Notes under the pieces: generated by a model
What the model was told of the DNA's origin: nothing
The model's database searches: none
Seen by the model: the letters and a program-made list of their open reading frames with translations, nothing else
Shown: one piece after another, positions 54,901-64,000 of the stretch
Numbering within the stretch: position 1 is the first letter of the stretch
Layout of the letters: each line of letters opens with the position of its first letter
NCBI GenBank assembly: GCA_029964075.1
Contig: CM057129.1
Location: 28,821,430 to 28,885,429, forward strand
Length of the DNA stretch: 64,000 nt
Direction: 5' to 3'
Source of the DNA: Patiria pectinifera
Lineage: Eukaryota > Echinodermata > Asteroidea > Valvatida > Asterinidae
Made by a program: the position numbers and the translations under genes

Positions 54901-57850
54901 AATGATCTATTATCCTCGGGGCACATATTTATTATTGTCAGCCACGGATTCTTCTCATTTTAGATATCCAGTCAGAACACCAAACAAAAACTTGGGGAAA
55001 AAATACGGCGGTGCTCATTATGGTTGTGCGCATTCAGCCGAACAAAAGACACGGCTGTCAACAAGCTCTGGCTTTGGACTACTGCCAAAAATTTCCAGCA
55101 ACCAAAGATATATAATGACCCGGGCTATGCGCCCACACTCCTTGCCCATAATGCCCCGAAGCGCCCGAACAAAGGAGAACTGTAGGTTTCCCCCCTGAAC
55201 ACTGGAACTTCTAATCCAAAAGAACCTAATAAGTGATCTTACTCCAAAACGACAGGTCATGAACATGTCCCCCCCCCCCACCCCCCAATGGTAGTGTTCA
55301 GCTTTTCAAAATGGGCAGACAAAAGGCAAATCAGTTTCAGGCCATATGATAAGATATCCTTGTTTTTCACCCATCCACTAGTGACTATTTTTCTAATACA
55401 GTGGGGGTTTTTTTCAATTAAATCCATATTTTCAAGGAGAGGTGTTATTGTTGGAAGATGCGCTTCTCCTGCAATGATACTCTTTCATGAACAGTCCAAC
55501 GGCAAAATATTTTTGGAACCAGTTATGATTGTGAACAGTCACCCACAGTTGTTCTGTTTGACCCGTTACCCATGGTCACTCACAGGACTAAGACATTTCC
55601 AGTGGGGGCGGGGGGGGGGAACTGGGGGATGACTGTGGAGTGAGGGGAACTGGGGGCACACCTATTTTTATTTATGGGGTCCCCTACGCCCCCCCCCCCC
55701 CCCAACGGGCTACACCGCTGATTTGCACCAACGCAACCAACCTCATTGGTCCGGGTACATCGAATAAAATAGTATAGCGCATACTAATTTATGCAACATA
55801 TATTATAATGTTTACATTTCATTAAAAATGCACCAAATATGACACATGATATCACTAAATATTACAAATATTTCATACGCTGTTGCATACATTACAGCTT
55901 TCCCTTCCCACTAAAAACCCACATAAACAATTTGAGAGGGATGAGGGTCTGGGCGGGTCCCATATTAGGCCTCAATAACTGAACCCATTTGGGCGTCTGG
56001 GTTCCAAACCAGTGCTCATCATGTTTGGTAACTTCTCTGTATTTTCCCATCCATCCGTGCCAGACATTGTTGTCAACACCTCCAGAATTGAATCCTTACT
56101 ATTCATCCTCTCAAACCACAAACAGTTTGGGACGATGAAATTTCACAATTGCGGTTTACATTAACGAAGATTTCAATGAGCACACTGCTTCAAATATTGA
56201 TGACAGGCCTTCCTTTGTTATGCTTCCAAATGAGTTTCCACGGTCTTATTGTAGTCTGTCACAATGCACCCAGGCTGTCTAGTTTCAGCAAATTCATTCC
56301 CCACGCCCTCGCACAAGACTTAAGTCAATGAAGTGCTCGATACTATTACAAAGTTTCATTTTATTAGTTACATGCCTGCCCTTTTGTTCATATTTTATTC
56401 TTATTACTATATTATTACAATGAAAGCAATAATTTTGTTCTCTTCAAACAAATTTGAAAGAATCTTATTTCTGATGATTTTTCATACAGTGGATTGACTT
56501 GAAACAAGTTTAACCCCGGCCAGGATTTGACAAGAATGAGTGATGACATTTTCTGGGAGACAGCAAGTGAATACCTGGTCAACTCTTACATAACCGGGGC
56601 CATTCATTGACAGAAGAACACTTTATCGGAGCTAAGGTTATTATAGGGTTGAGTGTAGTCTGCTTGGGTTCAGGATGGATTACACATGCACGTATCTCAG
56701 TAACATGTCGGTGTTTAAATTTTATGACATACAGAAAGTGGAAATCTTTATTCATCCATTCATTTATTGTTTGGGTTTAATTTTGGCTTCTTTTTTTCAC
56801 TTCTCCCTTCTTTGGGGTTCGGAAACCTATCTTTTAAGGTCTTGGTTTCATTTTTAAATAAAATTCTAGAAATAAAGCCAGGGATTTCTCAAAAGTTGAA
56901 GTGGCATATCTTGAAGAAAATTGTGTAGAACAAATGATGAAAAAACAAGATGGTAGAAAACCCAAATATATCAAAGGAAAGCCCCTGTTAAGCCAACTAC
57001 TAGTACAGGAGTATGTATCGGGTGAGATTCTCACAGAGCATGGTAGGCAATGAACACTGTCACTGTGCCGACCTTAAAACTCAATTAAGTTGCCGCAGTG
57101 CTAGAAAAGAACCCTATGCCCAATTTAGCGAGATATCATGTAATTAAAACTGAATCTTGAATATCCAATTTCAAAGAGTGCGCTTAAATTTCCAAATAAA
57201 CCTTCTATGATAATGAAAATAGTTATTGTTGTTGCTTTGCCAAAGCCACCTGGTTCTTCTGTTCAAAGTCATTCATAAAAGTCTGACTATTACTATAACC
57301 AGAAAGATATAGACCTATTTGGACGGATAATATTTATGACATGATTCTATAAAAATACTTGTGAAATGATGACTCAGTTGCAATCATATTTCGTGCACGT
57401 GGCGATCTTGCACGTTGCAGCATGATGAGGCAGGGTGCAACTCTTTGTTCCACACAACAAAAGCCCGTGCCCAGCTTTCCGTTTTCTCGTTATTTCTAGG
57501 CATGCCTCTCTCTCCCAATGTATTGATCCATACAGGCTTGTAGCACACTGCCACACATCTAGCATGGACATAGTGTTGTTTGTCAATTGGCCACACTGAT
57601 CAAAAACCTTGTTACTTGTACCATCACAGCTACAGTTCGATACCTCGTTAACAACATCTGTTAAATTACCGAGTGGTCATTACAAATTAAATTCTTTTTG
57701 TGCCAGTTTGTTCAAAGACAATCAAGAGGCTTTAATTTGTTTCTCTGAATATTAATGTTCGTGGAAAAAAAAGGGGGGTTAATGTTATGCAATGATGAAC
57801 AAAGCAATTAACATGTGCTGGTAGCATTGTTCAAACGCATGCATTAGTAT

Positions 57851-58177
57851 ACAAATAATGAATGTTTATGAGTGCAATGGTAAGAATAATTTCATGAGGA
57901 GACAGATGGGTGTTCCATGCCACGAGGCGAGGCTGAGTTGAATGGAACATTCCATCTGTCAACGAATAAATGTATTATTTTCATTGCACGAATGCGAATG
58001 CGAAACATTCATCATTTGTTTTATACACCACCTGAATAAATCCTCGTCATCTGATTGGTCAGAGCCACCAATCATGTGACCGTGCAATGGAACTTCTATT
58101 CATCGTGGAATAGAACTTGACATGTGATCAATGACCCACCAATCAGATGACAGGGATTTATTCAGGTGTTGTATAAA
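57851..58177. mobile_element. Hairpin MITE family B copy 3
   Basis: Starts ACAAATAATGAATGTTTATG, has the GGAACATTCCATCTGTC hairpin around CGAGGCGAGGCTGAG, and the inverted pair ending GATTTATTCAGGTGTTGTAT. Shorter inner part than copy 1. Confidence 0.75.
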
Positions 58178-58614
58178 ATTAATAATACCTACTGACTTGC
58201 TAATATTATAATTACCATGCCATATTGCCATATTTTATTGGCACCCCTAGTAATTATGGTAATGAGTAGCCTATGATCCATGTAAATTGCAGACAGGGCA
58301 ACTGCTCTTAAAATGTTGTCCTTGAACAGTTTAAAATGCCAGGCAACCATTTAGAACTTATCCCAGCCTTTATAAATATGATTGTTGCGGCATCCAAAGC
58401 ATTACCATCCAGTATGCACGCTATAGTGTCATAAAATTGCCTGCATGCATATAAAAAGATTTTTTTGTTCAACAGAAAAATAAAATGCAAAATTTTCTAC
58501 TCCAAAGAGGAAATACTTCTATCGACATTATTATATTCCAGTTTTTCCTATCAATACCTCCATTCCGAATCAAGGTGCCAATGACACACAGTTCAAAATT
58601 TAACAAACTCCATC

Positions 58615-59140
58615 TTAAAGGGAAGATACAACATTTGCAAACATCAAAAAACGAAATGATCAAATTATCACGCAATATCTCACTGGATTGTTAGGGAATG
58701 ACAGCCTAAAGCATCCTTAAAAGTTGCGGCTCCTGGTGTGCTGACATTTTTAAGAAAAAGTGTATTTTTTCCAACGCTGGGCGGCCGACCAGCATTGGAG
58801 AAAACTGGCTTTTTTTCAAAAAGTGCTCCAAATTTTTAAAATTTAGTTCGTCTACATTTTCTTTGCAATTGATTACACACCTGTGAAGACTACAAGCCTG
58901 CTAGACTGATCCTCATGATCTTACAATTCCCCAAAGTCTATAAATTGCTCCGGTTCATCCTAAGTGGCATCAGGGAACCAGACTACAAGAATATGATTGG
59001 TTTTCTTGGTTTTTCCAGCATCTACGAACCCAAAACGTGAAACAAGTCAGCGTAACAATATTTGCTATAACATACTAATCCTCCAAATCTATTTATTTCT
59101 GAAAATTGCAGCAAAACCAAATGTTGTACATTCCCTTTAA
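58615..59140. mobile_element. MITE family A copy 4
   Basis: TTAAAGGGAAGATACAACAT ... ATGTTGTACATTCCCTTTAA; core palindrome 58771-58798 (CCAACGCTGGGCGG / CCGACCAGCATTGG). Confidence 0.82.
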
Positions 59141-59948
59141 AAATTAAAAAGTCTATATCATATTTATTTCCTGCTTACGTTGTTCAACAATGGCACTATA
59201 TCAGTGGTTCAACACGACAAGAAAACTATTTTCCTGCTCTATTGTACTTTTATAATTTCAAAAGTTGGAAATTATTCTTCATGAATTATTTGCTAAAAGA
59301 GATTTAACTGTACTCCTCCAACGTTTCCGGAAATTTCAAAATTTTTACCCTAATCTTGTTATTACGCACACAATGCAAATAGCTCATGTGTGGGTGTAAT
59401 TCAGAAATTTACCTGTGTGGGTTTTTTTAACCATTTTTATTTTCTTGTTCCCTGAACACCCCTGGATTGTATAATGGGGGTGGCTGACTTATCCTCTATT
59501 CATGCTATTCATGTTCATGAATGGGATTTGTGGGGGTGTAGCACAATCAAGTTCCAATGGATTGACCTCCAGTGTCACCAACAGGCGAATCCTGACAAAG
59601 GGCCCGGTGTACACATACAATAAGTATTGAAAAAGTTTGCAGTCGTTAGTCACTGGTGATCACTAGTTGCCTGTACAAAAACTGGTTGGCAACTGTACAG
59701 CATGTAGAGTTTCTTTTCTCAATTAAAACCCCTTTATGCAAGGTTTGCACATGGGCTTATGGCCAGGCAATGCTTTACTTAGCTGGCTAGATAAGTGTTA
59801 GAATGACCAGCATTATAAACATGCCAGTATACATGTACATGTAATGGAAAGTATAACTAAAACATGTTTGTTGACAAGAAAGCAATACTCTCTGTACATA
59901 TTTACCCATTGCAGAATTTGAGTAACTTTTCACTTTGAAGGGAAGAAG

Positions 59949-60480
59949 TTAAAGGGAATTAACAACATTTGCAAACATCGAAAAATAAAACTACAAAGTT
60001 TTTACGAAATACCTTACTAGGATGTTGGTAAATGACAGTCTAAAGCATCCTGTAAAATTATGGCACCTGGTGTCGAGTCATTTTCAAGAAAATGGTATTT
60101 TTGTATTCATTTCCAACGGTGGTCGGCCGACCACCGTTGGAAAAGCCTAACTATTTTTCAACTACTGCTCCAAATGTGCAATTTTTTCAGTCCAAATTTT
60201 GTTTGCTATTGGTTACATGTTCATGAACGGGTGCAGGCCAGCTAGACTGGTTCCCTTAGCTTACAATTTTCCGACATCTATAAATTGATCCATTTTATCT
60301 TTAGTGGAGTCAGGGAACCAGTCTACTTGAACATTTTTGTTTTTCTTGGTTTTTCCAACCTTTTCGAACACAAAACTTCAAAAATGTCAGTGTAAACAAT
60401 ATTTGATCTATTATACTAACCCCTCAAATAGTTCATTTCTGAAAATTACAGCAAAAGCCAATGATGTACATTCCCTTTAA
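59949..60480. mobile_element. MITE family A copy 5
   Basis: TTAAAGGGAATTAACAACAT ... ATGATGTACATTCCCTTTAA; core palindrome 60113-60140 (CCAACGGTGGTCGG / CCGACCACCGTTGG) is perfect. Lies 0.8 kb from copy 4. Confidence 0.82.
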
Positions 60481-61107
60481 GATTCAAGATCATTACTTAC
60501 CCTAAACTTACCATGTCTTCTCTTTCTTGTAGAGTATTCACTGGGAGTGGATTTCAGCTGCTTCCCTTCCAAAATGGGGGTGTGGTGTGGATTCAATACC
60601 TCAGCTTCATCTTCAGGTTTCGCTTCAGGAAATTTTATATCACAAATGAGACGACCAAGGCTCTATATTATTTTGCTGAGCATCACGATGCTATGATATG
60701 AGGTTGGGACATGCATGATAGGCCTCAAAAGGATTATGTTGATGCTGAAGCCCAACTGGAAACAAAACCAAGGTTTCAAACACGCCTTTGACATGGGTGG
60801 TGTTTGGATGGGGAGAGGGGGGGCGTAGATGAGCAACTATCTGGCCTCAGCATGGTCCTCATCGCAGGGGTCAACTGCAGTCATCACTCGCAGTCTCTGC
60901 TTCTCAAATGTCTTTGGAATCAAGACTTTTTCCTAATTTTGCCATTTGTTTATTTTTTGGTGATCATCACGAAAACAGCATTCCAAGTGATGGCAAGATT
61001 ACCATATGCGAAGTTCACTAATTTTCCTCTGTATTGACTAACACGCCCCCAGATAGCAATTTCATGTCATCAAGGTCAATTTGAGCAGAGAGAAAATACA
61101 AGCATTT

Positions 61108-61196
61108 TCTTAGAAAACACTTAGAATTTTTCAGTCCACTCTCATAGGGTTTGTACACAGAGTGTTGAGTGAACTTCGTATATGGAAATCTTTCCC
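61108..61196 (+). repeat. Fragment related to the nested element at 29781-30206
   Basis: Shares GAAAACACTT, CTCATAGGGTTT and CGTATATGGAA(A/T)TCTTTCC in the same order as 30130-30206. Confidence 0.6.
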
Positions 61197-62880
61197 AAGT
61201 GATAAACTGGATGCTAAGTTTCTTCAATTAACTGTGGATAAACCCAACAATAGTTTTAGTGTTGATTAATATTGTAATAGTTTCAAATTTTCATTCCAAC
61301 TTCCTCCATTTATTTTTGTGGAGCAAAACCAACAGAAACCTAAACACGATCAATTCCTCTTATTCCTGAAAGTTTATCCCGATGTTTGACTTTAGATTTT
61401 AGTCCAAAGATCATTCCAGGTTTTCATTGTAATGCATGCCTTAATTTTATATTTGCATTTTTAATTGAAACTAAAAATACAATTTGTAGAACAAGGAAGC
61501 ACTTGGCTAAAAAAACCCACTAAAATTTTGCGCATCTGTTGTAACCGGTGATCATATTCCTTGCCCGACCTTCATAAATTTCATCTCCTGGGCAACAAAC
61601 TTTTAGTTGCTTTCATGTATCACTTTCACTTGGTTGTGATCATGAGATTTTTGCAGTGCCTCCAGTCATGTGACTGTCATTCTGGACTTTCATCAATGAT
61701 AACCAAAAATTTAATTAAATACGCAATATGATGTAACACGGTCACAATCCCTAGTCACGACGCAATCAACTGCCAATATTCGTTACCAATTCTTTCTTTT
61801 TTCCATTCACGAGGTAAAAAGCTTGGAAGACCAAAGTTCGAGTGAACTATTTTTTAGCCCTTAAATTTTAACTTTTTCAAAGTCTGTAATGCTCCACTGG
61901 CAGATAATAATTACACGCAGATATGAGCTCCGATATGGTTGACAATTTATAGCACGCAAGATAACTTCTCCGGGGTTAGAGTGTCAAACCACTTTATCAC
62001 TTACACGTCGACACTTGGTCAAAAGTCCGCTAATTATCTATCTGGTTCATCACATATTCATTGCATATACCTGTACTATACAAGAGTTACCCAAAGCATG
62101 CATGTACATGTACCTAAACATGCAACTCCATTTTAAAACTTTTTTTGTGAAATCCAAAGTGTCAAGTATTTTTAAGCAGAATTTCCTCAACCAGGCGAGT
62201 CAAGATTCCCACCGACATGGCAAGTGGAGGATGAGGCGTTTTTAGAACGTCCCTGTGCCCCATAATTGCGAAGGAACATGTTCACGCAAAACTATTTGAT
62301 TATCACTCAACTACTACAATCGTCTTTTTAGTTGACTGCGTTTTATGTACGTTATTTGATCAGCTGCAATTAAGTGATCAACGATTACATCATTTGTTGT
62401 TTCGTACTTTGGAATATATTTTTTTTGCAACTTCAATTTGTGAAGTTAGCTATGGAATTTTGTATCTGTTCAATTTAAAAACGAAACAAAAGCACACAAT
62501 TTTCAAATCAACACAAAACATATACACAAAACCAAACGGACAATTTTGACAAGCACCATCACAACAAAAAGGGACCAATGACAAAACGCTGGGTCCAATT
62601 GTGAGCCTGAAGATCTATATAGTTTTATCACCTTCTGAAGCACAATTCAGATTACACGTCATTCAAATTACTAGTGTCCACATGTAAATTCTGCACATGT
62701 ATTTCTAATTATTTCCCAAGGTTATGTGTGCCCACTATGTTTGCAAACATAAATCCGTAAATTCAACAAAATTGCTATTTATACACGTGTGTGGAATTAT
62801 CCTGTTATTGTTAATATTAATACGTTATTTTTTATAGACGGCGAGCTTCATAATTTTAATGCGCTATTATTATATCCGTG

Positions 62881-63048
62881 GGCTGGCCAAAGATGCGCTG
62901 GGTGGACAACATCCGAGAATGGTCTGGGTGTGACACCAACGAACTGAAAGCAGCAGCACTGGAAAGACAGGCTGTGGTGGGAGCGGCGCCAGTTATCCCA
63001 ACTGTGTATAATTTGAGGAGGAGACCACGGGCAAATGCCTATATCTAA
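62881..63048 (+). pseudogene. LINE C-terminal relic
   Basis: One open frame reads WPKMRWVDNIREWSGCDTNE then LKAAALERQ, resembling the RW.DNI.EWTG..xEL..AA.DR motif common at the C-terminus of non-LTR polyproteins; ends at TAA (63046-63048). No RT domain upstream. Confidence 0.5.
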
Positions 63049-64000
63049 CGAATGATGAATGATTATTGAAGCAATACGGCCACTCTTTTCCCTATTAGAA
63101 ATTAGAAAGTGGGATCTCCAGGCTCACGAACAGAACCGATTGAACACAACAAAAGAAAAAGATGAGGAAGCATGCTTTCAAATAACAGTTAAATAAGAAA
63201 TAAGTAACATTTAATCATTTAAATTGTACAGAAACAAAAATACATGTACATGAATATAAATGGTTTCTGAATAAAATTGCATACATTATAAGAATACTGA
63301 TTTCAATTTATTAATAGTTAAAAACACTACAAGATGCCGTTTAGCACGCAAAACCCACCCTTCGCAGTGAGCCGCGTGAAAAATATTCTCGTCGGACATT
63401 GGACACTTTCAGCTGGGTCAGTAAGACTGCAGGTATGCACTTGGTTGCGAGGCAGTGAATGCTAGACGGCATCGGCTAATTTGTAATCAAATGAAACTTG
63501 AGCAAGGGCTGCGCTCTGCCCATGTCAAAAAGCTTGGCAAATCACAGATTGACGTATTCCACTTTTGTAAAGACACAAGTTGATTTTTTAGAAACAATGG
63601 AGCGTAACCTATCCAGACAGCAGTTCTACAACCAGCTAAAAATAAAACACCAAGATTCGCAAAACACGTTAACAGTCTACCTTGCAAAAAAACATAAACT
63701 GATGTTGATTTTCTCGTTGCTAAAAGCAAGCAAAGAGGTTTACATGAACTACACTGTACATGTTTAAGTTAGTTGTTTATCAAGTTGGCTTTTGACCACA
63801 CTGTCAGAATAAGCTACTTCCAAGGACCATTTCAATATAAAATAGAAAAACTGCACTACCAGCAACTCAATACCTTGCTTTATTGCTCCATTAACATAAC
63901 TTTTTATTTAATTTTTTTTTTTTGGAATATAATAATTTAGGCAATTCAAAAACACTTTTCTTTAAAAACTTTCAAAAATTTAATTAATACCAAAAATACA

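Larger units (their letters stand above)
48419..64000. other. Region downstream of AP3B with no recognisable gene
   Basis: 15.6 kb. The start must include the AP3B 3' UTR; no poly(A) site can be placed with confidence. Contains the listed MITEs, gap and LINE tail. 50000-51800, 52000-57800 and 61200-62880 are AT-rich with C- or G-runs (55270-55290, 55605-55620, 55690-55704) and no supported coding sequence. Confidence 0.6.

Noticed and set aside
63487..63767. Overlapping 80-89 codon frames at the right edge
   Set aside because: No similarity, no conserved motifs and no splice-site support.

Overview
The window is metazoan nuclear DNA: small GT-AG exons, kilobase introns full of SINEs, a LINE relic and hairpin-type MITEs, and one run of exactly 500 N. 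Protein similarity plus the repeat content (TACATG-rich satellites, foldback elements, deuterostome-type tRNA SINEs) suggest a marine invertebrate deuterostome. An echinoderm or hemichordate is my best guess, but the species cannot be fixed from this sequence.

Two conserved genes lie head to head, with their start codons 1.3 kb apart. On the minus strand (25870 down to 2580, running off the left edge) is a secretory carrier membrane protein (SCAMP1/2/3 type). It has three NPF motifs, a PPPPPY stretch, a coiled coil and the SCAMP core, and only the last C-terminal exon(s) are missing. On the plus strand (27193 to 48418) is a complete AP-3 adaptor beta subunit (AP3B1/AP3B2 type). I could assemble 23 exons whose phases all agree, giving about 1068 residues: adaptin trunk, acidic/serine hinge, a clathrin-box-like LLNFD, and the beta ear. 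Both proteins act in endosomal and post-Golgi membrane traffic.

The most striking content is in the SCAMP gene. The exon for TM1, TM2 and the E peptide is present three times in tandem (9080-9245, 7804-7969, 7472-7637), each copy exactly 166 bp with identical phases. The exon for the TM3-TM4 loop and TM4 is present twice (5024-5177 and 2580-2712). No copy has a length divisible by three, so including two copies of a set would break the frame. These look like two mutually exclusive exon clusters that could give 3 x 2 = 6 isoforms.

The second unusual structure is a foldback element in AP3B intron 1 (27471-29066). Each inverted arm is made of 12 copies of a roughly 17-bp unit around TCGGACCCA. 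Several MITE families are also present, and their palindrome arms co-vary within a copy while differing between copies.

Layout: 1-2579 is SCAMP intron with a LINE relic and two MITEs. 2580-25870 is SCAMP. 25871-27192 is the divergent promoter region. 27193-48418 is AP3B. 48419-64000 shows no recognisable gene; it holds MITEs, the assembly gap at 49330-49829, AT-rich sequence and a LINE tail.
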